This document shows positions 41,343-52,729 of a stretch of DNA of 64,000 nucleotides, in pieces. This DNA comes from Phymatolithon calcareum (Eukaryota > Rhodophyta > Florideophyceae > Hapalidiales). The notes below the pieces were generated by a model. That model was not told the DNA's origin. It made no database searches and saw only the letters and a list, made by a program, of their open reading frames with translations. Within the stretch, counting starts at the first letter, position 1, and each line of letters opens with the position of its first letter. The stretch spans positions 434,001 through 498,000 of the forward strand of contig OZ345384.1 in NCBI GenBank assembly GCA_977006965.1, in the 5' to 3' direction. Made by a program: the position numbers and the translations under genes.

Positions 41343-42512
41343 TTCAGCTAGACAGCCGCTTGTCATTACACGTAATTCAGAGGATTTATTGAGAAGGTAC
41401 CATGTGTCCCAACTCGAGGAATGTCGGCACTTTTCTAATCGCGTTATACTAGCATCGAGAGTTGTCAGTTATCTTATTCAGAATTGCATAATATCACGTC
41501 AATGGCTTCATTCTCTTCGGTAGGGGTCCATGTGGGCTTCTTCAGGGTTCTGCTGAGTGTACCAATTGCCCATGCTCCTTGACTACCCATATCTTCAATC
41601 AGCTTCCTTATTATTACACTACTAATCCGCTATGCAAAGCACTCTGCACCTCGTCGCATTCGACTGCTAAGCTATCTCACAACGCTCTCGCCCGAACCGT
41701 CTGAACTCATGGAGAAGATGGAGCTCGTGCTAAGGGTGGGTGACTGCCCTGGAGCAAACTTTGACGACGTTCTCAACCTCGTAATCGCCCACAACACGTC
41801 TATTGGCAAGGAAAGTTCCTCACGCCTTGCTGCTACAAGAAGCACCAGGAAAAAATCCTCTGAGCGGAGAAGCCGCTTGTGGAGCCGGAGGTCATCGAAA
41901 GTGACATGCTGAGGTTTGTTATTAGCAGCCAAGTGACACCATTCCCTGTGGTAGTTAACAGCGACTACCGCGCTATATGCTCTTGCCGCCACTTTGAAGA
42001 GCACCAGCGGCCATGTATCCACGTCGTCGCTGCACTTTTGTACTGTTCTAGACGCTTGGCGCAGAATCGAGTCGCGTTCGACCTGTGAAACAAGATCTGG
42101 GGGGGACCCATGGCTATTGATAACGTGGGCCAAGCAACACGAGGGCATCATAATTCGTGTTGCAGTCACTGGTTACCAGCTTGTACAGGATGATTTGGTT
42201 CCGTTTGACCTGTCCCTAAGCTGGACCGCAAGCGCAAGAGGCCCTACTTCCCGTCCGAAATGAGGTCTCATCACGGCTCCTCGTGCGGAAACAACGGTCA
42301 CTTCTCGCAGACATGCGCCAAGCCGAACATCCGCAATATTGTTGAGGCGAAGCAAAAACACATCGACAAAGCGGCTCAGTCCATGATAAATTGTCCTCAC
42401 CGCCTGTGATGACGGAGATGCTACTTGCGACGAGGAGCTGAAGCATAGAGAGTTGCGCATGAAATAAATATTATTTTTTTTGATAAGGTTATTTCTATGG
42501 AGTATTCTGTGT

Positions 42513-42598
42513 ATCATAACGAGTAGTAGTTATTGCAAGGGGTGACGATTTACCGAATTTTGCCACCTTTTTCGGTCCATGCAGCGAATTTCCTCAAA
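42513..42598. repeat. MULE right terminal inverted repeat
   Basis: Inverted partner of 41257-41342, same length. Confidence 0.9.
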
Positions 42599-43099
42599 AA
42601 TAATTACATAGCGTCAGTCTTCCACCTCCTGATTTTAGCCTCTCCAATTAGAGCGTGGGAAAGGTGCCGGTAACAGAAGCTTATGAAAAGGGCCATTGGC
42701 TCTTACAGTCGAAGTCACAGCGACGTGGCGTCCACGGAAAAGATATTCCATGTACGTTTTCATTTCGTAGTGATTCTCCGAGATTGGAAGTCGACAGCAG
42801 TTCGGCGGAGTTCAACACGGCCTCGTATGAGCACAGTCGAATTTAAATTAGCTAATTAATTTTAGATGCAAGAAGATAGTTTTTCGTTGCCCATGCCCCC
42901 TATGTGACGGAGGCGCTGTAGCTGGATATGTCTTCTTCGTTCTCCGACATTGTCCTATCCTTTTTTGACAAGGCTAGTGCCTGCTGCTGAGTTCATAGTG
43001 CTTTCAAATGAACTTTGTTCAGAACCAAATTCTCCATCTTAGATTATATCTATTGCCATAGCTCTACTTCTATAAATTTAGTTATGATATTATACGCGA

Positions 43100-43260
43100 T
43101 GTCGAGAAGTAGACTGCAAGGGAGATTTGTTTCAGCCCCTAAGCGCTTGCAGATTCGATAATCTACTCGAATCCGTGTAACGGGGGTTAAGGTCTTTGCC
43201 CTAGCTGCAAAAACCTTCCCCGAAAAAGGTTAGAGCGAAGAGCTTGGGGTCCACTTGTTA
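43100..43260 (-). mobile_element. LINE family A 3' end with hairpin
   Basis: On minus: AAGTGGACCCCAAGCTCTTC, stem AACCTT-TTTCGGGG-AAGGTT (43212-43231), TTTTTGCAGCTAGGGC, then a diverged CTGAAACAAATCTCCCTTGC. The stem differs in sequence from the 34.9 and 36.2 kb copies. Confidence 0.75.
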
Positions 43261-43596
43261 GATGAAACGATGTTGGTGCCTTAATGAGGGCACACATTTA
43301 GTGGCAGTAAGCAGCTTAGCAATTTTGCTGAGCAGTGGAGTCAAAAGAGTACCAGAAGACTTGCTTCGTGCTGTAGGGCTTATATTCATGCAATCAACTT
43401 TTTCAATCTCCCAGGAACTCTATTCTTCGAACTTGACGCAGTTCCTAATTATAAAATTCTATATTACAAAGCTATATTATTTTAAATATATATTTTTAAA
43501 AATATAATTAAGATAATATATCTCTATGGGATAAATCGAGGAATTCAGTCCTTGATTTTATCTATCATAAATATATTTAGCCAGTTGTAGACGATT

Positions 43597-44134
43597 TTAT
43601 GTTCCGTGGTACGTGTCAAAGTGCTTCCTGCAGATGTGCGCGACCCAGTAATCGCACTGAGCAAAAGGATTGGGAAAATTTAGCGCACCTTCGTCGTCTT
43701 CTTCATGCTCTTTCATGCAGAGCGCTGGAAAGTAAGCGCAATGGCAGCACACGCCTTGCTTAGCGATGAAAACACGCTGATACATGCTGCGCGGTCCATC
43801 AAGTCGCCGCTGGGGCAAAGTGGGGTTTCTGGTGCTGATGCGGACACGAGAGCTTTCGCTTGCTGTTCATCGATGTCATCAGCACTGCGACCGCATCGGT
43901 TTTGGCGCTACCGTTGTCATGAAGGTATAAGAAAGCAGCGCGCGCGGGACTGTGCAGTGATCCAAGCGCTTGTGTGCATCTGACGGGAGGTATAGCTCGT
44001 TGTACAAGACAAAAGACGGCGTGGCGAATGATGTCGGTCTGTTCCAGGTCAATCATAGATGAAGATGGGCGTTCGTGCTGCGATGACAATCCCTGAGACG
44101 AGAACACACCAGAAAATCTAACTGGCATGTTCAT
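43597..44134 (-). pseudogene. Possible transposase C-terminus with Cys/His cluster
   Basis: Two overlapping minus frames joined by a frameshift near 43.81 kb. They end in KQGVCCHCAYFPALC ... ICRKHFDTYHGT, which recalls the C-terminal Cys-rich domain of piggyBac-type transposases (C-x2-C ... C-x3-F-x2-YH). The upstream part is not recognisable. Assignment is weak. Confidence 0.3.
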
Positions 44135-44545
44135 CGGCCTTTCCCGGAGTACGGCTGTCCAGGATTTCGAGTATGGCGATGACTGTGATCGCCCATAAAT
44201 CGATTTCTAGGCCGGTGCAGCTAGTGAAACAATTGTAAAAATGTCCGCCTCGTGACAAATGACTTATGCAATAAAAACGACGATTTTATTCTCAAGAGTT
44301 TTGAAAATACATATATATTTGTATCTAGCCCCGATTTTATCCGATAAAATATATGGGATAAACTATTAAGGGAAAAGTAAAGTTGTGATACTGCGAAAGC
44401 ATGCGAGTCCACAACTTATGGTATTACACGCGATGTTGAGATTATGATAACCCTCGTTTCTACATATCTAATTGGTTCCCGAACAAGATAAATGTGATTA
44501 GCGGAGTAAAAACAATTTAGATATTTTCATTGGGACGCATATTTT

Positions 44546-45417
44546 CAGTGTCACTAATTCTCTCGTCTGTGTCACTAATCGGGAAAAAGACATTTCAGTG
44601 TCACTATTTTGCAAAATGACACGTCAGTGTCACTAATCTGCAAAACAGTGCCTTGGTGTCACTATTTTCCAAAAATGGCATCTCAGTGTCACTAATCTTC
44701 CAATCGAATCGACCATGTCACTAAAAATTACTGAAGAAGCTAGAAATGTACAATTTTCGGGAAATAATTATTGCAAAGTCTTTTCATCTTGTAAAAATTC
44801 TGCACGGAGTAATACTCGTTGCCAAGTCCACGTTTCGCAAGCTCCAGGTGTTGTGCACAAGGTTTTCAGAATCTATATGATACTCATTGGGTGGTATTAT
44901 TTTCCTTTGTAATGGTCTGGCAAAGTCGAATTGGCCCATAACGTGGATAAATTGGGCCAAAGAGAAAATTTTGCAGTAGTGTTCTGTGGTCAATTGTAAA
45001 GCTCTCCCAAAATCGCAGGCATGATTAATGGCTCTGAACGATCAACTTAATGCAATAAGCTCAAGTTTTACTCGGGAATGATCTGCTCCATAAAACTGAA
45101 GGGCTGCAGTTTTATGGAGCGGAATATTCCCCATGAAATCTTGAGCTCCAGCTAAATTAAGGTGCTATAAAATGGCAAACTGTAGCAGTGGTTAACGTAC
45201 ACCTCGACCAACTTCATGCCGATTTCAGTTGCGAATAACTTTTCCGAAACTTTTCCCGAAGAGAATAATTGTGTCTTATTGAGTTGCTTTTAGTGACACA
45301 GAAGAGCGATTTTTAGGATTAGTGACACTGAGCCATCGTTTCCTATAATAGTGACACTGAAGTGCTGTTTTTCATATTAGTGACATTGATGTGCTGTTTT
45401 TCAATTTACTGACAGGG
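44546..45417. mobile_element. Foldback-type element with inverted tandem arrays
   Basis: Left array (44546-44725): seven units of about 25-30 bp with the core CAGTGTCACTAAT. Right array (45288-45417): about five units with the inverted core TTAGTGACACTG. Near the middle lies a perfect hairpin GCTCCATAAAACTG-8 nt-CAGTTTTATGGAGC (45085-45098/45107-45120), with further paired blocks outside it (GGGAA/TTCCC, AGCTCAAG/CTTGAGCT). No coding sequence. Inverted iterated termini fit a non-autonomous foldback or MULE-type element. Exact ends and target duplication not found. Confidence 0.7.
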
Positions 45418-45522
45418 AGTTCGGGAAATTTCAGAAAAAGGCAATTTGTTGGATAAATGATATCTTCCAAAATACGTGCTTCAGTTTATCTGGCAGTCGG
45501 CTGACTGACGGTAAGAAATTGT

Positions 45523-46489
45523 TCAAAGCTCAACAAACTTATCCGAGTTGACAACGGTTGCATATTCTTCGACGGAAGCTTTCATTTCTAGAAAGACCAG
45601 TTTGGTTGCATTACATTTCCAGCAAAAGTTCGTTTCCATCTCAAAGTGTGTCTCCACCGCAAAAGGAAGGGGAATTCGCGTTGTGGAGTGTATGTCCATG
45701 CTCATGTTCTCCCGCAAAGCCATCAGAGAATCCTCAAAGCCAACGTACCTAGGATGAAATTTTTGAAACTCCCCTGATCCATGTCCAAAGGGCTTCGGTA
45801 GCCAAAGCTTGTGCAGCAGCTCCAGCTGAACCATAGGCTGCGGCCATTTAACTTTCAGCTCCAAGCACATACCACCATCCACGACCCTGTACGTAAAGCA
45901 GCCGGACACAACACCAGATGGTAGTACTATTGCAGCACTGATTCGCTTTGTTTTCGTCCCCGGTTCGGCCCATTGAGAGAGCAAATATACTGGCTTGAAT
46001 TCCAGATCGCCTAATGCGATCTCAGCCCCAGGTCCGTGGAGAGATTGATCATCCGGCGGATTCCGCCGTTTACTTTCCGGCGACTGGGCACTCACCCGGG
46101 TACATTTTGTGTCCAAATCCTGTCCTGCGCCAATCACTTCCACAAGCTCAGCCAAGCCGAGACCGGCACCACTTCCAGACTTTGGGATTCCCCGTCCTTT
46201 CGCCGCCGCAATCGCCGCTGTCAAACATTTGAGTTAGAAAAGTGTGGGGATAGCTTATGATGGTACATCAGAGGATAAACGAACCTTCACCGAACTTCTT
46301 CTTCTGCATGTTATTAAAGCAGACGCGAAAGTTGACAAGGTCGTGGTTTGCGTTAAAAATGTCGTACTCCTCAAAAGTTTGTCTGGCGTCCGAGCTTGAT
46401 CCAAGAACTCCGTCGTCAAATAGCTTGTTGAGGCGGCGTACGGCAGGAGAGGATTGAGAGAGTTTCTGCTTTTTGGCCTTGGGCGACAT
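45523..46489 (-). CDS. Two-exon gene, unknown nuclear-type protein, 299 aa
   Basis: Exon 1 46489-46285, intron 46284-46218 (67 nt), exon 2 46217-45523. The intron has GTTCGT at the donor, CTAAC about 17 nt before the acceptor, and TTTGACAG. Removing it joins the two open frames in phase (205 nt + 695 nt, 900 nt total). ATG at 46489 is chosen because the longer frame starts GTG. The N-terminus is basic (SPKAKKQKLSQSS, possible nuclear signal). Exon 2 contains FKPVYLLSQWAEPGTKTKRI and a hydrophobic/aromatic core ending CWKCNATKLVFLEMKAS. I do not recognise the family. A 44-bp palindrome lies about 160-200 bp upstream. Confidence 0.7.
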
Positions 46490-46644
46490 TCTTTTCAGCG
46501 GCTTAGAGAAGGACACACTTCACTGATCGAAATGGTTGCTTTGCTGTGTGCCAATGTCTGACGTGACTATTCTGCGTCCCCTCTTATACGCTCGCACATG
46601 AGTATGAGCGATGGTCGCGAAATTGTGGACTGGAATTAGTTGGT

Positions 46645-46688
46645 GCTGTTTGGCGCCAAAACAATATATTGTTTTGCCGCCAAACAGC
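46645..46688. repeat. 44-bp palindrome upstream of the two-exon gene
   Basis: GCTGTTTGGCG, one mismatched base, CAAAACAATA and its full inverted copy. 22-bp arms with one mismatch and no loop. Could be a dimeric factor site or a hairpin former. Confidence 0.85.
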
Positions 46689-46905
46689 TCCTTCCATAAT
46701 ATTGCGTATGTAGTATCATTGTATGCCTTCCAAAAGGCAATTGCGTGGAAGTTTCGAGATGCTTTCCCGCGTTTCAGAGCAGGGATTTGTTTGAAAATGT
46801 AACAAAATGGAGAAAAGTAACGGTATTTCAAGTGCTCTTGGATCCATTGGAATGGATATCGCTCCCTTGACACACTTTATTCATGTCATTTAATGTACTG
46901 ATGCC

Positions 46906-46937
46906 ACAGCATGCAGATGTGGACATCTGCATGCTGT
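46906..46937. repeat. 32-bp perfect palindrome
   Basis: ACAGCATGCAGATGT-GG-ACATCTGCATGCTGT, 15-bp arms without mismatch. Confidence 0.9.
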
Positions 46938-46939
46938 CG

Positions 46940-48640
46940 CACGATGGTGTAATTATCTTGCTCCTCAGTATTGGGTAGCATGCTATCTCGCAATGTACAG
47001 ACGCTGATTGGTGCGGGAATTTTCTAAAATATTTATGGTTTCTGAAATTTAAAGGTAAAAAGTATGAACATAGTTTTGGTGAGTGAGTTAGAATTACAGC
47101 TTTCCGTTACAGAATCGAGCGAAGTTTCTCGAGAAGCTTTGCTCGATTTTGTAATTGCAAGTGTATCATATATAGAGTATAAGCCACTTAAATTTTTGAG
47201 AAACCATATTCGTATTGCATCATTATGCAATATGCGCTCTATCACATGCTCGCAATCATCTAGCAGTGCCATATGTAACAATACGTTCCGTAATCCCATT
47301 TCGTCGATGGAAACTTTCGCTTGTCGAGTGACGTCGATTTCGTCGTCAAGTGACGTTTCAGCGTTCGACGGGAAAAGTTGGAACTTTGAAGGCCAAAAGC
47401 TCAGAATCTAAACTTGATCTTCAAGATATTTTTTCGAAAGCTGGAAGTAGCCCTCTCGATAAATAGAACCGTGTAGAAATATTTGAGAAAAGTCAACGAA
47501 AAGTATAAACTTTCGACGTTTAAAAATGCGATTTTTAGACTTTTCGATCCAAAAAAGTGACTTTGAAGAGTCGAAAGTTTTAACTTCCGTCTCGGTTATG
47601 GGCATTTTTTGCATTATGCTGTAGATTATATTCTCCTCTGCTAAGATTCGGGAAAAAAATAGTCCCACATGCTTTAACTTCAAAACTTATGTCTCTTTTG
47701 TTTTTTCGATTTCTATCGTCACTTGACGTCGAGCGACGAAAAAACGCCTATCCCTTGACGAAATAATCGATCAGAAAATGATGCACGTAACTTCACGATC
47801 ATATATTTTTCCGTAATTATGCATCTCACGGCACACTTCTGTGCGAACGCACCGTGAGAAATAATGCATGAGGCGACTGCACACTGAAGTCGGAGAGCAT
47901 TGTAGGATGTTCAAGGGATACAAATACAGCAGTGCCAAAAATAAAGTATACAGCGCATGATACAGTATTTTCTAGATTTTAGTGTGCAAGGCGCAGCTTT
48001 TCACACTTACTGTTTGTCTTACACAAGGTTGCATAATTTGTTGCCGTCAACACAATATTTGAAAAAGAGTCTTTTTCGAAAGTTTGGATCTCACGCAGGT
48101 GCAATACGTATTGAAGTAGTCTGAAATTTTACTTGCCTTCAACATTTTCGTCGAAAGTCTTGGCACGTCATGGTTATGTTCTTTTTATACGAATGGCTGC
48201 AGAGAGGATACGTATAATTCCGAAATTCATAATAATATTATTAATGTTTTTATGATTATTAAAAAATCTTGAAGAAGCACTGTGTCGATCATGCCCAATC
48301 CATTCAAGTGGATTTGGAAGGAAGACCAGCAGATATCATAAATAATTAAAAAGCACTGTTTACAACAAAAATAAATCATGGGTGTCACAACGTTCTTCAA
48401 AACTGCATATTGCTCTTAAATTACCAAAATTAAGTGTAATTCATGGCTTTAATTTGAAGATTAGCCGAAGTGGATCTCACTTTGAGAGTTAAAACCTGTA
48501 AACACTCCAAATAAAATTCTAATTTGGGTTATTGCTGACCATTTCCTCATGATCTAGTATATTTCGCTCTTCGCCATAAGCATCCACATTCGCCTAACTT
48601 TATGTCAGTATTGCAATATGTCGGATACCCCCAAGTAACG
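46940..48640. other. AT-rich gene-poor stretch
   Basis: A minus frame 47033-47299 (ATG; MGLRNVLLHMALLDDCEHVI) looks protein-like but is short and isolated. A TCACGG...CCGTGA stem near 47830-47860. No recognised gene. Confidence 0.4.
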
Positions 48641-48642
48641 TC

Positions 48643-49545
48643 ATGCGATTAACGTCCGCTGCGGTTTTCGCGGCGCGAGGGCGGGAGCTGATGCGCCAAG
48701 CGCCGGGGCTGAGCGCAAATGTAGAGTCTCGGCGTTTTCGCGCTTTGTTTGGAGTGACAGCGCAAGTGTGTGCAATTGTATGGAATCAGCTTCAAGGATT
48801 TCGTCCTCGACGTGCAAGACCAGTTCATTTGCTTTGGGCTTTGATTTTTCTGAAGACCTACGTGACAGAGCATTACAATCGGGTTATCTGTGGCGTTGAC
48901 GAAAAAACGCTGCGCAAGTGGATCTGGACTTTCGTTCGCTTAATTGCAGACCTTGATGTTGTAAGTCGCCCCCGCCAGTTTACGTCTACGGATAAAAAGT
49001 TATTTGAATTTCTGACTATCAAGCAGATAAACTGGGAAAACCGCTTTGTCTCTAGTTCCTACGTTCCATAATTTGCTTCTGTAGATGGGACTGATTTTCA
49101 GATATTCGAGCCAGCTCCTTTTAGTACTCAGTGGTTCTCCCATAAGTTTCGCGGGCCCGGCTTAAGGTACGAAGTTGGCATTGGACTTGCTAATGGGTGG
49201 ATCGTATGGGTGCACGGTCCATTCCCGTGTGGGGCTTTTCCGGACGTCAAGATTTTTAGAGTGGCCATGAAACACGCTCTACTACCGGGGGAAAAAGTGG
49301 TAGCGGATGGTGGCTATTCCGATTCTTCCTGTGCTACGGCCCCTCTTCCAAATGAAAATATACCGTACAATCTATTTGGCCTCGCAAGAGCACGTCACGA
49401 AACTGTCAACCGAAGGTTCAAGCAGTTCGGGGTCCTGGGCCAGAGGTTTAGGCATGCCATTCCGTTGGATTCGCAGTGTTTCCACGCTGTTGCTAATCTT
49501 ACACAGCTTATGATATTGAATGGCTTCCCGCTGTTTAGTATTTAG
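48643..49545 (+). pseudogene. Harbinger/DDE_Tnp_4 transposase, 300 codons, one internal stop
   Basis: ATG at 48643. The frame is open to 49545 except for TAA at codon 143 (49069-49071). N-terminal half: helical DNA-binding-like region with LRKWIWTFVRLIADLD. After the stop: SVDGTDFQIFEPAPFSTQWF (D148), HKFRGPGLRYEVGI, GPFPCGAFPDVKIF (D201), VVADGGYSD (D222) and RARHETVNRRFK (E253). These are the catalytic blocks of DDE_Tnp_4, the nuclease of PIF/Harbinger-type and related transposons. The stop falls just before the first catalytic Asp. No frameshift, so inactivation is recent, or the stop is a sequencing or polymorphic change. Terminal repeats not identified. Confidence 0.85.
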
Positions 49546-49549
49546 CAAC

Positions 49550-50480
49550 AATTTTGAGCACATCTTGCAATAATTATCAATAAAAATAGTTCACTTGCAT
49601 CAATTTTCCAAAACACCACGGTTGCAGTCTACGAAGTGTCCGAAGCGTAAATTTTCGAAACTTCCCGCACCTCCCAGGGAAAATATTTAGCCTTTTCATT
49701 GAAGAACGAAACTCGCAGTTTCACTGAAAATATTCTAAGTTTTTATATAATATATAGTAAATCGTGAATATTCCAATAGAAGTTCATTTGGTCAGTATTT
49801 CCCATGTAACTTTCAAAGGTTCTGCAAGATGGTGTATTTTCGAGGAAACAGCATTTTCAAACTGAGGTCAGGCTTCCTAATACAACCAATAAATTGGAAA
49901 TAACGACCACCATTGCTTCCGACTATCAATTCTTGAAGGTGTGAACATTTTGACCGACGAGCAGCTTGTACATCTTCCCATTAAGTCTGGCATGAGATCG
50001 CCGAGTGCAGATGTCGTGGAGCTGAAGACGGCATGTGAAACGGACATCTCGTAGAACTATATTGCCAATCAACCTTTCCATCTCTTCCTCTTCTCCTTCA
50101 CACAAGAATTCAAAAAAGCAATAAATGAATAAGAAAAAAGATTAAATTGTTTCAAATGTAGAAAAGCTCCTGTGAACTCATCATTACAGTATTGCGCTTT
50201 GCAGGATCGAGCAAATTGCATCTAGAGTTGGTGTTGTGCAGGTCTTATAAGCTTGCTAGTCCCTTGTTGTACGACAAAACTATATCTGTCGTTTCGGTGG
50301 AGGGTGTGTCGTATCCAAGTGTCTCCATCTGCTCGTTGTGAGACTGCGTAAAGGTGGCTAGTCGCAGCGAGATTGCGACTGAAGCGAGTACGAGAGATAA
50401 GAGAGACAATGGTCAACAAGGCCCATTTTTAAAACATCAATCTTTCTATATGATAGTTTTGACAGGCGGACACTCGACAT
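49550..50480. other. AT-rich stretch, fragments only
   Basis: A coding-like scrap near 49.95-50.05 kb (LTDEQLVHLPIKSGMRSP, plus) ends at a stop. No gene supported. Confidence 0.4.
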
Positions 50481-50490
50481 CATCACTAAC

Positions 50491-51225
50491 TTACCTTTTC
50501 ACGATAAACGTTCGAAAGTTCACGTGCAGATTATCGAAGTAGAAAGAACCAGCCATATTAATGAAAACGCGAACTGGCTTGCTATAGTTTGTGGATATGT
50601 TATAAAGCTGTCTCCCATATTCACCAATCACAAACGGAGAGGGCATCACGTGAAAAGTGCTCAGCGTCATAATGTCAGAGATTTTTTTGGCCATTAAGAA
50701 TTTTGTGAGCAGTTTCTTAGAGCGATATGCTGAAGCTGCGTGATTGTATAACTGGAATTCTCCAATCTGGCGACCTGTGAAAATAATGCTCGGAGTATTA
50801 GAACGAATACTAAACAGTTTGAAATCTTTATTCGTTCTCGTGAGATCGTCAGTTTCTAAGTCGATCGATAGTCTATAACTGTCAACTTTTTTTACGCAAG
50901 TGCGCTTCGCTGAAAGCAGATCTGAAAATAGGGCCGCATAGGAAATGTAGAACAGCTTGTGTTCATTTGTACCCTTATCTATCCAATACACATGCTGATC
51001 GCACTTGAAATCACCAAGGATGAACTCGCAAAACGCCAAATTCACGCCATGAAAGCTTTCGGGTGTGATCTTGATCCAATGGACCGCGAGCAAGACTGAA
51101 TGAAGTATGTTTCGTTTCGACGTCAAAATGGGGTTGAATAAATGATACTGTACATTATATCGGATAGATCGTTTCCCTGAAAGTATCAATTCCACAGGAG
51201 AGGGCAATAATAGTCTGCCAAGCAT
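50491..51225 (-). CDS. Hypothetical protein, 244 aa, AT-rich codons
   Basis: ATG at 51225 and an uninterrupted frame, unusual in this decayed zone. Rich in Phe, Tyr, Asn and Lys. No signal peptide or membrane segment; no recognised motif. Predominantly beta-like text (VELILSGKRSIRYNVQYHLF). Antisense frames are short, so this is the best coding candidate here. Its codon composition differs from the host genes at 27-40 kb, fitting the surrounding AT-rich block. Could be an element-encoded or endogenised gene. Function unknown. Confidence 0.45.
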   Translation of the reverse strand: MLGRLLLPSPVELILSGKRSIRYNVQYHLFNPILTSKRNILHSVLLAVHWIKITPESFHGVNLAFCEFILGDFKCDQHVYWIDKGTNEHKLFYISYAALFSDLLSAKRTCVKKVDSYRLSIDLETDDLTRTNKDFKLFSIRSNTPSIIFTGRQIGEFQLYNHAASAYRSKKLLTKFLMAKKISDIMTLSTFHVMPSPFVIGEYGRQLYNISTNYSKPVRVFINMAGSFYFDNLHVNFRTFIVKR

Positions 51226-52258
51226 GGCACATAGTATTGATTTTCATCACTACTGAGCTGAGATCAAAACCTGCCCTCTCTGTTGCTATAACGGATCTTC
51301 ACTTTAGAGGTACTATACCACGACAAATTTATTTTGAAGAATTTTTTCGAGTGTCAACATTCCATTATAAGTCGCTTCAATTCTTAGAATTTTGTTTTAG
51401 CGGTCCTGCATCATCTCTACTCGTAGCTAGACAGCGCGCCATATATTTCATAATTGATTCCGAGCAGGCAACTCGGTCCAATGTGATACATTCTCACCTT
51501 TCATTTAAAATTAAATGACGAACATTTTTCGAAATTCGATTTTCCTACAAAACGTACAGTGGGAACACGTGGTGCTATCAATCATATAATTTACACTGAA
51601 AACGATACGTGACATGGAAGACACCGGCTCTATCGGCCGCTGAGCACAGATATCTCAGTACTATCGTTTAGTTGCATGATACAGATATCCTTTGACAGCC
51701 GAGAGAATGGTTTGGCTGGAAATATACAGGAACAGAGTGCAACGAATGTATACTCAAGTGGCTCTTCCTTTAAGAAACTATCACTCAGTTCTATGTACAG
51801 TCGCCGTGCTTAAGATCAATTTTTCCACCAGAAATACTGACAGATAATGCTTCAGTCTGTGCAAACATCCGTCCAAGGTAAGAATGTCCGGAGCAACTGC
51901 ACGTCCTATACTTTCAGCTGTGGAAGACGTCATATCATCAACATCCGGCTTGAACTTAGGCCAACGTTACTATCATTATTGATCGACTAGGATTTGAGAA
52001 AGCGATAGAACCGAAGAAGAGGAATGCTGAAGGGAAACGATGAGTAATCGATTCCCGGAAGTGCCATAAATGTGTACAACGGACACAAAATTGCACACTG
52101 TCCTCTCTCTGCGAGATGTCATGAAATTCGTGTCCAAACGGCCCTTAGATACAGTTTGCGGCTTATAAATGAAAAAATTGCTTGAATTTTAGACAAACGT
52201 TTCTTTCTCTTCGGTGACAGAAGAAGCAAAGCGCAGAATATACAGCGATTGTGAATAA

Positions 52259-52729
52259 ATGCCCACAATACCATTTATGATGCTAAAGTACAATTTTTGT
52301 ATCACAGAAGACATCAATAGCTTCTGCGCATTGTTTAGAACACGATTGGCACCTACGGCTTTTCACAGTGAAGCTTTAAGAAGGTATTTTGATGCCACTG
52401 CATTAGCTCCAGAAATTCATAGTTCTCTTGTATCACAGAATGGGCCAGAGAAAGACATTAATGGTAAGAATAGTTTTAAGCTTCGCGTATATGATCATCT
52501 CCACAGTTCATTAATACATAGAAGTGAAAGTGAGGATCGAAATTCTCGAAAGTTATCTATCGCAAACGGATTAGGAATAAGTCAGATTCGAAATGAGTTT
52601 CAAAATTTGACGTTAAACGAAAGGAGTATTACATCTCAATCCATTTTAAAGACAGCTTCAGCTAGTGGTAGAATGCAAATATCAATGAAAAACCGCATTG
52701 TGGTTTCTCAGCGCGGCCAAACGTTATAG
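52259..52729 (+). CDS. Hypothetical protein, 156 aa
   Basis: ATG at 52259. Polar C-terminus rich in Ser, Asn and Arg (SESEDRNSRKLSIANGLGIS). No motif recognised. Further plus-strand scraps with stops follow to about 52.86 kb (MTEDERKSIRDVIKHEGIK), so it may be the surviving part of a longer broken gene. Confidence 0.35.
   Translation: MPTIPFMMLKYNFCITEDINSFCALFRTRLAPTAFHSEALRRYFDATALAPEIHSSLVSQNGPEKDINGKNSFKLRVYDHLHSSLIHRSESEDRNSRKLSIANGLGISQIRNEFQNLTLNERSITSQSILKTASASGRMQISMKNRIVVSQRGQTL

Larger units (their letters stand above)
41257..42598 (+). mobile_element. Decayed Mutator-like (MULE) element with 86-bp terminal inverted repeats
   Basis: 41257-41342 and 42513-42598 are inverted copies (TTTGAGGAAATTCGCTGCAT outermost; about four mismatches by eye). 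Inside, plus-strand frames encode a SWIM zinc finger (ICSCRHFEEHQRPCIHVVAA, CxCx9CxH) near 41.97-42.05 kb. A zinc-knuckle-like CGNNGHFSQTC lies near 42.27 kb with its first Cys missing, and an acidic upstream fragment starts at 41709. SWIM plus knuckle is the C-terminal half of MULE transposases. The DDE core is gone. No clear 9-bp target duplication remains. Confidence 0.78.

Noticed and set aside
43508-44369. TTAA-flanked piggyBac element around the Cys/His fragment
   Set aside because: TTAA words occur at both places but the sequences inside do not form convincing inverted ends in this AT-rich stretch.
46286-46516. Separate 82-aa protein ending FGEGSFIL
   Set aside because: The stop is in an intron with proper donor, branch site and acceptor; splicing joins it in phase to the downstream frame.
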